From positions 1-64,000 of the forward strand of contig NZ_JAPDOG010000021.1 in assembly GCF_026013545.1 (NCBI RefSeq): a stretch of DNA of 64,000 bases. Reading direction: 5' to 3'. The position numbers and the translations under genes are program-made. The notes beneath the pieces are model-generated. The model did not search any database and had not been told where the DNA came from. It saw nothing but the letters and a program-made list of their open reading frames with translations. The stretch is from Defluviimonas salinarum (GTDB lineage Bacteria > Pseudomonadota > Alphaproteobacteria > Rhodobacterales > Rhodobacteraceae). This document shows, piece after piece, positions 36,786 to 44,328 of this stretch. Within the stretch, counting starts at the first letter, position 1, and every line of letters starts with the position of its first letter.

Positions 36786-38659
36786 TGAGCGGGAACGAGA
36801 TTCTCACACCCTATCTGCCGCTTCATCCGGATGAGACCGCCCACGGGTTTGCCGGTCGATTGGCGGCGTTTCATCTCGGCGGGAGCGTACACAGTATCCT
36901 GCGTGACATCGGGTTGACGCTGCAAAGCCTCGCCGACGGCGTGAAGGCGGCCATTCACCGACTGGCGGAGGTTTCCGGTGTGTCCGAATGCGCGCTCGCG
37001 CGGGGTGCTGTCGAAGCAACCGGCGGCCGGATGTACTCCGCCCGTGGAGAGGACTTCAGCCGCGAGCTGTTGCGGCGCTCGTCCTTCACGGTTTGCCCGC
37101 TCTGCGTCGAGGATGACCTGGCCCGGGGGCAGGGAAGGGCCGAGCTCGACTGCCACTATCGCTACATCTGGCAGTTCCGCCCGGTTCGGACCTGCCTTCG
37201 CCATCAAGTCGTCCTCATCTCCTCGGGGCCGCAGGAGACGGCGCACAAGATCTACGACTACGCCCGTCTCTTCTCGGAACTCCACCGTGAAATCCCGATT
37301 CTCGTTCGCGCGGCGCGGTCTCGCACACCGTCTTCGCTGGATGCCTACTCCGTGGCGCGGCTGGAACAGCCGGTCTCGACACCCGGAGGCTGGTTGGAAA
37401 CCAACTCCCTCGAGCAGGCCGTGCGCGCCTGCGAAATGCTCGGCGTGGTCCTGGTGCATGGACCCAGGGCGAATCTCGACACCTTCACCCCGGACATGTG
37501 GGACGAGGCGGGCCGCGAGGGCTTCGCCGTGGCGTCGGAGGGAGAGACGGCAATCCGCACGGCGTTGCATGATATCCGGTGTCGGCATCAGGGTGAGATG
37601 AGCCATAGCGGGCCTCAGGCAATCTATGGCAGCCTTTACAAGTGGCTGAATTTCGGCCGACGCGGCAGCGATGTCGGTCCGATCCTCGATCTCATGCGGG
37701 AACACATACTGGATACGGTCGCGATCGCTCCCGGAGCCAACGTCCTTGGCAAGGAGGTGAAGACGCGGCACATGCATTCGGTGGCGAGCTTGCACCGCGA
37801 GTTCAAACTTCACCCGGCAAGATTGCGCAAGTTTGTCTTCGCGGCCGGCCTTGCCGGACCCGAAGACGTCAACAGCTCGTCGGCCCACATCGTGTTTCCT
37901 GCCGAGGCCGGGAGCCGCCTCGCGTCAGACCTCAAGGATGCCATCCCGAAGGTCCGGCTGCCGGACTACCTCAATTGCTCGAGGGTCCACGCCAACTTAC
38001 TGGCCAGGCACGGTTTGATCCACCCGATCATTCGGGCCGCGGACGGGGATGGCATCGGGGAGATCAGCTTTTCGCGCCGGGCGCTCGATCAGTTTCTCGA
38101 CAGCCTCGAGCGGGTCGTGCCAATGCTGGGCGATGACGACGATGGCAGAGACCTTCTCGACCTGGCCGACGCCGCGACCCGATCCAGGTGCGGAGTAGAG
38201 GTCCTCGTGCCATGGCTGACGGCCGGCCTTCTCAAGCGCCCGCGTCGCAAGGAGGGGGCTCGCGGACTGGCCGCGCTGTTGGTCGATCCCGAGGAGTTGC
38301 GAGCCGTTCGCGGACGGCTTTCGCCGCGATCGACCGTGAAGCTGAGCACCGTTCAGAAGACGCTTGGCGTGGCACCCAATGTGGTCAAATCGCTCATCGC
38401 AGACCGGCCCGGCGGACCGCTTCTGCCATCGGTAACCGTATTCGCTAAGAAGAGCAGCGGCAGCTGGAAGGAAGTGCCGAAGGCGGCCCTGGAAGTTTTC
38501 GCCCGCGATCACGTCGGCCTGGCGGCGCTCTCTCGTGAGCGGCGCGTTCATCATCGGGAGCTACGTCCACAGTTGGACCGTGCAGGAATAGCTCCGATTG
38601 CCGATCCTTCAGATCTTGGCATGCGCCTGTACCGGAGGTCCGACTTGCTCGGCTTTTGA
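36785..38659 (+). CDS. tniQ: TniQ/TnsD-type target-selection protein, 624 aa
   Basis: TniQ-family proteins recognise the insertion target and recruit TnsC. The N-terminus LTPYLPLHPDETAHGFAGRL matches the TniQ start (short sequences binding target-side partners). The zinc-binding pattern CPLC near residue 103 and TCLRHQ about 30 residues later is typical of the family. At 624 aa it is a long, TnsD-like form with extra C-terminal helical repeats, suiting it to read a fixed DNA site; the 3' end of nrdJ at the left boundary is the natural candidate. It is the last gene of the operon and is followed by a strong terminator. Confidence 0.9.
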   Translation: MSGNEILTPYLPLHPDETAHGFAGRLAAFHLGGSVHSILRDIGLTLQSLADGVKAAIHRLAEVSGVSECALARGAVEATGGRMYSARGEDFSRELLRRSSFTVCPLCVEDDLARGQGRAELDCHYRYIWQFRPVRTCLRHQVVLISSGPQETAHKIYDYARLFSELHREIPILVRAARSRTPSSLDAYSVARLEQPVSTPGGWLETNSLEQAVRACEMLGVVLVHGPRANLDTFTPDMWDEAGREGFAVASEGETAIRTALHDIRCRHQGEMSHSGPQAIYGSLYKWLNFGRRGSDVGPILDLMREHILDTVAIAPGANVLGKEVKTRHMHSVASLHREFKLHPARLRKFVFAAGLAGPEDVNSSSAHIVFPAEAGSRLASDLKDAIPKVRLPDYLNCSRVHANLLARHGLIHPIIRAADGDGIGEISFSRRALDQFLDSLERVVPMLGDDDDGRDLLDLADAATRSRCGVEVLVPWLTAGLLKRPRRKEGARGLAALLVDPEELRAVRGRLSPRSTVKLSTVQKTLGVAPNVVKSLIADRPGGPLLPSVTVFAKKSSGSWKEVPKAALEVFARDHVGLAALSRERRVHHRELRPQLDRAGIAPIADPSDLGMRLYRRSDLLGF

Positions 38660-38681
38660 CTTCGTTCTGAAAACGTGAACT

Positions 38682-38711
38682 GAGCCCGCCTCCGAGCGGG
38701 CTCTTTTTTTC
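38682..38711 (+). terminator. Intrinsic terminator after tniQ
   Basis: The 8-bp stem GAGCCCGC/GCGGGCTC with a 6-base loop is followed by seven T residues. Confidence 0.9.
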
Positions 38712-38762
38712 CCGACATCCCTGGTTTTCTCAAAAAAACCCAGCGATAGAGGGCGTGCTCAG

Positions 38763-38875
38763 TTTGGCAAGGTTTTGGCGCCTGTTCTGGCAGACTTGTT
38801 GGCGGGATCGAATCTGACGTCAAAGAAAACAACCACTTACGGTGGCGCTTTGGCAGGGTTTTGCCCGATTCTACA
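38763..38875 (-). repeat. Right end of the Tn7-like element with three putative TnsB sites
   Basis: Reading inward from 38875 on the minus strand the end begins TGTAGAATCGGGCA. CTGCCAAA matches lie at 38849-38856, CTGCCAGA at 38786-38793 and TTGCCAAA at 38763-38770. The first 14 bases differ from the left end at only two positions. The sequence AAAACCTTGCCAA is shared exactly between the innermost sites of both ends. Confidence 0.7.
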
Positions 38876-38960
38876 CCGAGGCGGGCCACCGGCTCACCCT
38901 CCGATCGATGGCCGCGAGAGCGCGGAAACGCGAAAGCACCGGATCGGCGGCGAAGCGTTC

Positions 38961-39404
38961 ATGATTGGAGAGACGGAATTGGAATATATCGTAATCCCAC
39001 TCGTCGTTCTTGCCATTGTTCTCACCTCGATGGTGTTCGCCTTTCTGGCCATCGATAACAAGAAGCACGACCCACTTGTCTACCTCACCATGGCGGCCGG
39101 ACTTGTTACCATCGGTTGCGCCCTGGCCTTCCTCGCGGAGTATTGGGAAACGAAGGCTTGGCTGACCTATATCGACAGCGAGACTCCGCACCGGGTGCTC
39201 CGGGAAGAAGAGATCCACGAGATCCACCCGCAATGGCGGGACGCCTTGGCGGGAAATCTGTACGGAAAGCCCGGAGGAGTACGCTTGGCCTGCATCGCCA
39301 ATTTCGACGGGTCTTTCGAAAGCGTCCTCATGAGGGCGGACGGTGAGCGGGATCCCCTGTTCGACCGCCGGGCCTCCGCGGCCTGTGCGCGCCTCGGAGC
39401 ATGA
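38961..39404 (+). CDS. Hypothetical membrane protein, 147 aa
   Basis: I do not recognise it. Two hydrophobic helices are visible: about residues 9-31 and 40-60, the second ending in AFLAEYW. The remaining about 85 residues form a soluble, charged C-terminal part. The ATG at 38961 has only a weak ribosome binding site. It is the first gene outside the right end of the transposon. Its upstream region lies partly within the transposon end, so its promoter may have been replaced by the insertion. Confidence 0.6.
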   Translation: MIGETELEYIVIPLVVLAIVLTSMVFAFLAIDNKKHDPLVYLTMAAGLVTIGCALAFLAEYWETKAWLTYIDSETPHRVLREEEIHEIHPQWRDALAGNLYGKPGGVRLACIANFDGSFESVLMRADGERDPLFDRRASAACARLGA

Positions 39405-39638
39405 GCCCCGGCGCAGATCGAGCCGCCCCGAAATAGCTCTGCCAGAGATCGACCCGCGGCGACCTTGCCCGCGGTTCGTTCGATCTCTTCCGCGAACTCC
39501 GACAGCGCCATGTTCTTGGTCCGGCGCGCCGCGATACCCGGGTTAAGCCACTTCTCGAGGACGCGCGCGAACAGTTTCCCTTGCAAGGTCCCGATGATCC
39601 AACTACGACCTGTTGATAGCCTAATCATAAGGTGACTG
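39405..39638. other. Short intergenic stretch, possible minus-strand coding remnant
   Basis: No called gene. The minus strand at about 39430-39600 reads as protein-like text (MALSEFAEEIERTAGKVAAG), but the open frame continues as an antisense shadow of the triple-HTH gene and has no clean start. Confidence 0.3.
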
Positions 39639-40229
39639 ATGCAGTCCCGAGAGCGTCTGAACTCGATCAATAACGAACTTGCAAAGAAGGGATACACCCA
39701 GGCGCGCGTGGCGCGGGAGCTCGGTGTCACGCCATCTTCCGTCACCAATGTCTGCAAGGGCACGAGCAAGAGTCGGAGGATCGAGGATTTCATCTCGAAC
39801 ATAATCGGTATGTCCATTGGCGACATGCCGGTGCAGTCCCGCGAGCGTCTGAACTCGATCAATACCGAACTTGCCAAGAGGGGGTACACCCAGGCGCGCG
39901 TGGCGCGGGAGCTCGGTGTCACGCCACCTTCCGTCGCCAATGTCTGCAAGGGCACGAGCAAGAGTCGGAGGATCGAGGATTTCATCTCGAATATCTTCAG
40001 AATGCCCCCTGGCGACGCCCCGATGCCGTCCCGAGAGCATTCGAATCCGATCAATCACGAACTTGCCAGGAGGGGATACACCCACGCGCGCGTGGCGCGG
40101 GAGCTCGGCGTCACGCGGCCTTCCGTCTCCAAAGTCTGCAGGGGTACGAGTAAAAGTCGAAGGATCGAGGACTTCATCGCTAACATAATCGGCGTGCCCC
40201 CGGGCGACATATGGAGTCACCGCAAATAG
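39639..40229 (+). CDS. Three tandem Ner-like HTH units in one protein, 196 aa
   Basis: The ATG at 39639 follows AAGGTG. The protein is three direct repeats of about 65 residues. Each contains RVARELGVT-PSSV-NVCKGTSKSRRIEDFI with small changes, which is the Ner/Nlp-type helix-turn-helix found as a single unit in phage Mu Ner. Units 1 and 2 are nearly identical even in DNA, so that duplication is recent; unit 3 is more diverged (HARVARELGVTRPSVSKVCR). A single chain with three DNA-binding domains could bind three consecutive operator sites without oligomerising. Function as a regulator is inferred from the fold. It lies just outside the transposon. Confidence 0.85.
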   Translation: MQSRERLNSINNELAKKGYTQARVARELGVTPSSVTNVCKGTSKSRRIEDFISNIIGMSIGDMPVQSRERLNSINTELAKRGYTQARVARELGVTPPSVANVCKGTSKSRRIEDFISNIFRMPPGDAPMPSREHSNPINHELARRGYTHARVARELGVTRPSVSKVCRGTSKSRRIEDFIANIIGVPPGDIWSHRK

Positions 40230-40397
40230 CGGTGCTTCTCTCCGGACTGCAGCCCGAACCTACTGGTGCGAACCAGCGATCGAGCGCGCCGTCTCGCGGG
40301 TCCTCTGAACCCGGATAGCCCGCTTTTTCCGGAGCGCCGTTTTCGCACCTGCGGGCTAGGATCGCGGTCGACGCAATCGGCCACGGGGAATACCGCC

Positions 40398-40760
40398 ATG
40401 AATGCAGCCTACCATCGCAAACCCGTCTCGGGACTTCTCGCCTTCGGCGAGGGTCGTGACGAGCGGATTCTCGGAGAGACGGATATCGCGCTCGCCTGGA
40501 CGACGGACGAGCATGGCGCTTGCCTGCAAAAGCACGGCCTGCCCGACCTGGTGGAGGCTCAGGCGGCACGGATCCGCCCGATCGATCCGACGGTCCAGGT
40601 CATCGTCATTCCCTGGACGGCGATCGCAGATCCGGTGGCCGGACCCCGCATCCTCGAGGAGATCAACGCCTGCCTCGATATCTCCGGGCGGGTGGGAGGG
40701 ATCATCTGCCGGCTCGAGCAGATCCACGAAGACTCCAGGATCGAGAGCCCGGCACCCTGA
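40398..40760 (+). CDS. Hypothetical protein, 120 aa
   Basis: Unrecognised. The ATG at 40398 has GGGGAAT in front and is preferred to an upstream in-frame start whose N-terminal text is not protein-like. The product is soluble, with a central beta-strand-rich stretch (VQVIVIPWTAIADP) and a C-terminal helical segment. It precedes a WGR-domain gene on the same strand. Confidence 0.55.
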   Translation: MNAAYHRKPVSGLLAFGEGRDERILGETDIALAWTTDEHGACLQKHGLPDLVEAQAARIRPIDPTVQVIVIPWTAIADPVAGPRILEEINACLDISGRVGGIICRLEQIHEDSRIESPAP

Positions 40761-40845
40761 TCAGACCCGGCTTGAGAGGACAACATGAGCAGCTTCGCGC
40801 ATCTGACGCCTCCAGACGTTCTCCTTCTGTTCAAAACACTTGATT

Positions 40846-40853
40846 TGCGAAGA
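40846..40853 (+). promoter_or_regulatory. TGCGAAGA motif before the WGR gene
   Basis: TTGATTTGCGAAGAAAACC resembles the replicon motif with one change and lies about 55 bp before the WGR-gene ATG at 40905. This supports the shorter start. Confidence 0.4.
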
Positions 40854-40904
40854 AAACCGCAGTCTACCTCGAAATGTAGGGTCATGATTGCCGGGGGTCT
40901 TCCC

Positions 40905-41195
40905 ATGGACATCTATCTCGAGAAGGTCGACCCGGAGGCGAACTGCTTCCGGTTCTACAACATCCGGAGCGAGCCGGATCTTTTCGCGGAACGCGCGCTC
41001 GTCGTGCAATGGGGCCGGATTGGCCGGGCCGGCCAGGTCCGGATCCGGGGCTCGGGGTCGATTGAAGAGGTCGGCCGGATCGGCGCGAAGATCCTGAAGC
41101 TCAGGCTCAGCCACGGCTATTCGGAGCCCGGACAGGATCAGGGGGAGGGCGCGCCCGCCGCCTCCTCCGGCGCGGATTCCGGTCCTTCGGCATAG
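40905..41195 (+). CDS. WGR-domain protein, 96 aa
   Basis: The core matches a WGR domain: MDIYLEKVDPEANCFRFYNI, then LVVQWGRIGRAGQVRIRG with the name-giving Trp-Gly-Arg. WGR domains bind DNA ends or breaks in PARP proteins and occur alone or fused to MolR-type domains in bacteria. Here almost the whole protein is the domain, plus a short disordered tail. I placed the start at 40905 because a GGGGG stretch and a TGCGAAGA motif precede it; an ATG at 40785 with a GAGAGG site would add 40 residues. A second WGR gene starts at 63508. Confidence 0.8.
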   Translation: MDIYLEKVDPEANCFRFYNIRSEPDLFAERALVVQWGRIGRAGQVRIRGSGSIEEVGRIGAKILKLRLSHGYSEPGQDQGEGAPAASSGADSGPSA

Positions 41196-41226
41196 ATGAG
41201 CCTCGGTTCGCCAGGCTTCGCGCGCC

Positions 41227-41517
41227 TTACGCCTCCGGGGCCTCCGGGCCCTCGATATCCGGATCGTAGGACTGGACGATGTCCTCGATCGACAGGTCCG
41301 GGATATCGACGCCGGCGGCGAGCGCCTTGCTGATGATCGGTTCGAGAGACCTGACGATGTCGCCGGCGCGGATATTGCCGACGATGCGGGCCTCCGGAAC
41401 CCACGAGGCCGCGCAGTAGCGCAGCACCGCGAGCACGGTCAGGGCTTCGGCATCATCGGTCGGGGGCAAGCGGGCCGGATCCCGCCGCGGCTCAGAGGCC
41501 GGGTTCGGCGCGCTCAT
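41227..41517 (-). CDS. Hypothetical protein, 96 aa
   Basis: Unrecognised soluble protein. It starts inside the upstream gene (26-bp overlap with the end of the 160-aa frame), so it is probably coupled to it. The second half is acidic (SIEDIVQSYDPDIEGPEAPE). It converges with the WGR gene. Confidence 0.55.
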   Translation of the reverse strand: MSAPNPASEPRRDPARLPPTDDAEALTVLAVLRYCAASWVPEARIVGNIRAGDIVRSLEPIISKALAAGVDIPDLSIEDIVQSYDPDIEGPEAPEA

Positions 41518-41974
41518 CGAAGAAGCCCTCCGGAAGCGTGATGTCGATGATGTTCTCGCCGATCTCGCGGCCGAAACGCTCCCAGAAGGCGCCGGCCATG
41601 TCGAGCAGCTCGCCGGCCTGGGCGGTCTCGCCCTCGATCGTCACCTGCGTGTCCTGTTCGTAGCCGCCGTCGCGGAACTGCCGGCAGGCAAGTTCGAAGG
41701 TGATCGCCATCGCGTCGTTGGCGGGATCGTCGGTGGTCCCGCGGATCCCGTCGAGATCGATCTCCGGAAAGCCGCCGCCATCGACGCGCAGCACGTCCGC
41801 GCCGCCCTTCACCTCGAGGAAGCCCTCGATCGCTTCGTGGTTGTTCGTGAGCAGATCCTCTACCTGGTCGACGGCCTCGGCCTCCGTTCCGGCATCGTCG
41901 ACCTCCAGAATGCCCTGGCGGGCGAGATCGAGGACGAACTGGAAGGCGGTGATCAGGCTGGGGGCGGCGGACAT
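41492..41974 (-). CDS. Hypothetical acidic protein, 160 aa
   Basis: Unrecognised. The product is acidic and soluble, with no signal peptide or membrane helix, and ends NIIDITLPEGFFDERAEPGL. A TGCGAATA motif on the coding (minus) strand lies about 75 bp upstream. It forms a two-gene unit with the overlapping 96-aa frame. Confidence 0.65.
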   Translation of the reverse strand: MSAAPSLITAFQFVLDLARQGILEVDDAGTEAEAVDQVEDLLTNNHEAIEGFLEVKGGADVLRVDGGGFPEIDLDGIRGTTDDPANDAMAITFELACRQFRDGGYEQDTQVTIEGETAQAGELLDMAGAFWERFGREIGENIIDITLPEGFFDERAEPGL

Positions 41975-42047
41975 GAGGGTCTCCGGGGGGGCATGGATCT
42001 TGCCAAAGGATAGGCCGGGTACTAGACAAGAGAAACAGGAAATTCGA

Positions 42048-42055
42048 TATTCGCA
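42048..42055 (-). promoter_or_regulatory. TGCGAATA motif before the 160-aa gene
   Basis: On the minus strand TTAATGCGAATATCG precedes the gene that starts at 41974. Confidence 0.5.
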
Positions 42056-42115
42056 TTAACTCCGGCGGACCTGCCCGCTCTTGCCGGGCAACCGCAGACC
42101 GGATAGAGGACGACG

Positions 42116-42520
42116 ATGATGCCGCAGGTTCCCCTGATCCTCCTCTCCCCCGCCATCTCCGTCGCCCTTGCGGCGTTGCTTCTTTCATTCGGCCTGCACC
42201 GCCGCGCCGCGCTCGCCGCGCTCGCGGCCGACAGCCACGTGCGCGAGTTCCTCGACGAGATTCGAGGTCACGACGCCCGGATCGGCTGGGCGATGGCCGC
42301 CACACTCGCGGCCTTCTTCGCGATGCTGCTCGCGGGTGCGGCGATCTACGCACCAGGCCACTGGATCGCGACGTTCCAGCTCTCGATGTCCTTTACTGTG
42401 GGCACGGCTATCGGCAGCGTCGCGGTCGCCAGGGGCGCCAACCTGAAGGGACCCGCGCTCATCCTCCTGCCGCCGGCGATGATCGTCGGGTTCGGGATCG
42501 CCTTTCCGGCGCTCCTCTGA
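42116..42520 (+). CDS. Hypothetical four-helix membrane protein, 134 aa
   Basis: Unrecognised. Hydrophobic helices lie near residues 5-25, 58-80, 85-105 and 113-132, with a charged loop (HVREFLDEIRGHDAR) after the first. A GAGG site precedes the ATG. It is transcribed toward the minus-strand 144-aa gene. Confidence 0.65.
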   Translation: MMPQVPLILLSPAISVALAALLLSFGLHRRAALAALAADSHVREFLDEIRGHDARIGWAMAATLAAFFAMLLAGAAIYAPGHWIATFQLSMSFTVGTAIGSVAVARGANLKGPALILLPPAMIVGFGIAFPALL

Positions 42521-42568
42521 AGACCGGGTGGCGCCGGACCTGTCCGGCCTGAGGCCGCGCCGCGCGCA

Positions 42569-43003
42569 TCAGTCGCAGGAACTTCCTCCGTCGAAACCGC
42601 CGTCCGCGGACGAGGAGCAGCCGCCACCGCTCGCGGAGTGGGAAATGCCGCTGCTGCCCGCGATCACGGTGGTCAAATCCGCATCATCCATGGCCGCGGT
42701 GCGGCCGGAGTGGTGGGGCCGGGTCAAGGCCGGCTCGGCGCGGCGGCTTCCGGAACTGGCGGGCCGGGTCCTGGCGTTTCCGGAAGCCGCATCCGCGTTC
42801 GGGAATGCGCGATCGGCGGAAGGGACGCCGCGGCGGATCGCCGAGGGGTCGGTCGCGATGTCCAGGTGCAGATCCTCGTCGAAGCGCCGGGCGCGGTCGC
42901 CGGGGCTGGTTGCGGCCCGGCGCTTGCAGTTGGACCGCAGGATGAGGAGGCCGGCGATGCCGGTCGGCGCGAAGATGATCAGTGCGGAAAGAAGGGTCGA
43001 CAT
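42569..43003 (-). CDS. Membrane-anchored protein with Gly/Ser/Cys-rich tail, 144 aa
   Basis: The ATG at 43003 has a CGGAG ribosome binding site and the TGCGAAAA motif directly upstream on the coding strand. One N-terminal membrane helix (MSTLLSALIIFAPTGIAGLL) is followed by a hydrophilic Arg-rich region. The C-terminus is low-complexity and Gly/Ser/Cys-rich (ASGGGCSSSADGGFDGGSSC). Similar tails occur in small membrane proteins of unknown role. The tail ends with Cys-Asp. Confidence 0.6.
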   Translation of the reverse strand: MSTLLSALIIFAPTGIAGLLILRSNCKRRAATSPGDRARRFDEDLHLDIATDPSAIRRGVPSADRAFPNADAASGNARTRPASSGSRRAEPALTRPHHSGRTAAMDDADLTTVIAGSSGISHSASGGGCSSSADGGFDGGSSCD

Positions 43004-43022
43004 GCTGGCTCCGGGTGTCTGA

Positions 43023-43030
43023 TTTTCGCA
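43023..43030 (-). promoter_or_regulatory. TGCGAAAA motif before the Gly/Ser/Cys-tail gene
   Basis: On the minus strand CGATGCGAAAATCAGA lies 20 bp before the ATG at 43003. Confidence 0.5.
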
Positions 43031-43064
43031 TCGTAACAAGACCGGCAGGGGAGAGATAGAGAAA

Positions 43065-43121
43065 TGCGAAAAAATCAGACACCTCTTTTCATATGGGCGA
43101 TCTGCTGCTAGTTTGCGAAAA
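43065..43121 (+). promoter_or_regulatory. Two TGCGAAAA motifs before the zinc-motif gene
   Basis: Copies at 43065-43072 and 43114-43121; the second reads GCTAGTTTGCGAAAAACAAT and lies 26 bp before the ATG at 43148. Very similar sequences precede the genes at 45104 and 51130. Confidence 0.55.
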
Positions 43122-43147
43122 ACAATAACTGCCAGCGAGTAACCACC

Positions 43148-43444
43148 ATGTGTGACAGCGCGCCGAAGACGAAGATCGAGGATGACGACCTGCCTGACTA
43201 CGTCCGCCGCTGCGGCGCCTGCGATGGCGCGGGCGAGTATCCGCAGCGCTACACCGCCGGCTGCGGGATGGGCTACTACACCTCCATGGGGCGATGCGAC
43301 GTCTGCCGCGATCCGGATGACGGCAGCAACTGGAAAGGTGTCGGGCTCCTTTATCGCGACACCGGGAAGCCGGTGCCGAAATCCGTGGTCATCCAGATCG
43401 AGAACGCGCGCCAGCGGCGCGCCGGCGTGGAGGGCGGGCAATGA
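43148..43444 (+). CDS. Small zinc-motif protein, 98 aa
   Basis: Cys pairs CGAC and CDVC, about 25 residues apart (RRCGACDGAGEYPQRY, GRCDVCRDPDD), with another Cys between them, suggest a DnaJ-like zinc fold. No other domain is recognisable. Two TGCGAAAA motifs lie upstream, and the stop overlaps the next start (ATGA). This is probably the first gene of a five-gene unit (43148-44894) of small unknown proteins. Confidence 0.65.
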   Translation: MCDSAPKTKIEDDDLPDYVRRCGACDGAGEYPQRYTAGCGMGYYTSMGRCDVCRDPDDGSNWKGVGLLYRDTGKPVPKSVVIQIENARQRRAGVEGGQ

Positions 43445-43824
43445 GCAGCAACACGTCACCGGTCGCGTTCCGGACCGTACGGTTCGCCGAGCGTGACGGC
43501 GATACGCTTTACCTGTTCCGGATCGGTTCCGGTCGGGTCGTGGTCGGCATCGAGCCTGACTATGCGCCTGGGCTCGCGGCAGAACTGCTGCCGGACGAGG
43601 TGCGCCGCCTCCTTGAGGCGGTTCGGGACCGGACCAGCCTGCGGCTCGATGCGCACGGGCTGAAGTTCGCCAGCGCCAACCGCGGGGAGCCATACCGGGA
43701 CGGGTTCGAGTTCAGCTTCGTCCAGGCGCCGCTCGAGGTCTTCGTCGAGGATATCCATATCGACTTTGTTCAGGAGTTTCTCGAGGCCTGTATCCCGGCC
43801 GAGCCGGGATCGCCCGGGCTCTAG
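43441..43824 (+). CDS. Hypothetical protein, 127 aa
   Basis: Unrecognised soluble protein, rich in beta strands at the N-terminus (VAFRTVRFAERDGDTLYLFR). It is translationally coupled to the preceding zinc-motif gene. No signal peptide or membrane helix. Confidence 0.6.
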   Translation: MSSNTSPVAFRTVRFAERDGDTLYLFRIGSGRVVVGIEPDYAPGLAAELLPDEVRRLLEAVRDRTSLRLDAHGLKFASANRGEPYRDGFEFSFVQAPLEVFVEDIHIDFVQEFLEACIPAEPGSPGL

Positions 43825-43875
43825 GTTCGATTGCCCGAAAGAGCCGGCAGGACCGCCGGCGCATGGAGTGACAGA

Positions 43876-44328
43876 ATGAAAGCCGAAAACCCGAACCGCG
43901 CCTACCTTCTCGCTTTCCACGAGGCCGTCTACCGGCTGGCCGGGGAGCGCCCGCATGCCGGACGTGAGGAGCCGGCGTGGCCGGTCGACCTCTTCGAGAT
44001 CGAGCGCGAAGCGTCCCGGCTTACGCGCGTGGCGGAGTCGGAGTTCAGGCCGATGGCGGTCGGCGGCGTCATGCTGGCGTCGGCGGCGCAGCGCGATGCG
44101 GCTGATGCCTTCGTGGCAATGATCCGCAGCGAGGGCGCGCAGGGTATCGGGATCCTCGAGCGCCTGCTCGCCGATCGCGGCGTCGCGGCCCGCCATGCCT
44201 ACCGCACTGCGGACCGCTTGATCCAGAAGATGCGAAAATCACAAATGGTAGAGTGGAAGATGGGGTTCGGATGGGATCTCGGGCCGGCATCCGTCGCGCC
44301 GCAACCCGACACCGGGGGCGCGGCATGA
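43876..44328 (+). CDS. Hypothetical helical protein, 150 aa
   Basis: The ATG at 43876 (MKAENPNRAY) was preferred to an upstream in-frame ATG. The protein is mostly helical with a basic helix near residue 110 (RHAYRTADRLIQKMRKSQ). The DNA encoding that helix contains TGCGAAAA (44231-44238), which may also serve the next gene. Its stop overlaps the following start. Confidence 0.6.
   Translation: MKAENPNRAYLLAFHEAVYRLAGERPHAGREEPAWPVDLFEIEREASRLTRVAESEFRPMAVGGVMLASAAQRDAADAFVAMIRSEGAQGIGILERLLADRGVAARHAYRTADRLIQKMRKSQMVEWKMGFGWDLGPASVAPQPDTGGAA

Larger units (their letters stand above)
6920..38875. mobile_element. Candidate Tn7-like transposon carrying a T2SS and an RHS toxin, about 32 kb
   Basis: The outer boundaries are imperfect inverted repeats. 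The left end reads TGTGGATTCGGGCA then CTGCCAAA; the right end, reverse-complemented, reads TGTAGAATCGGGCA then CTGCCAAA. Each is followed by further CTGCCAAA or TTGCCAA sites on the same strand, as TnsB sites are arranged in Tn7 ends. The tnsA-like/tnsB/tnsC/tniQ operon lies inside, next to the right end. Cargo is the type II secretion genes, the giant RHS protein with its partner, and an orphan RHS piece. No matching 5-bp target duplication is seen (TGGCC at 6915-6919, CCGAG at 38876-38880), and 30.1-32.75 kb looks resident. The element may therefore be composite or rearranged. Confidence 0.65.

Noticed and set aside
38712-38875. CRISPR-like or guide-RNA array next to tniQ, as in CRISPR-associated transposons
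   Set aside because: The repeats here are short TnsB-type sites at unequal spacing; no cas genes or spacer structure are present.
6900-38950. GCCGGTGGC occurs just outside the left end (6907-6915) and inverted just outside the right end (38885-38893)
   Set aside because: It could extend the inverted repeats, but the distance to TGT differs (4 or 5 bases versus 9) and the word is common in this G+C-rich DNA.
39167-40054. Long minus-strand frame opposite the triple-HTH gene
   Set aside because: Its repeats are the antisense of the HTH repeats and it has no start signal; it is a shadow.
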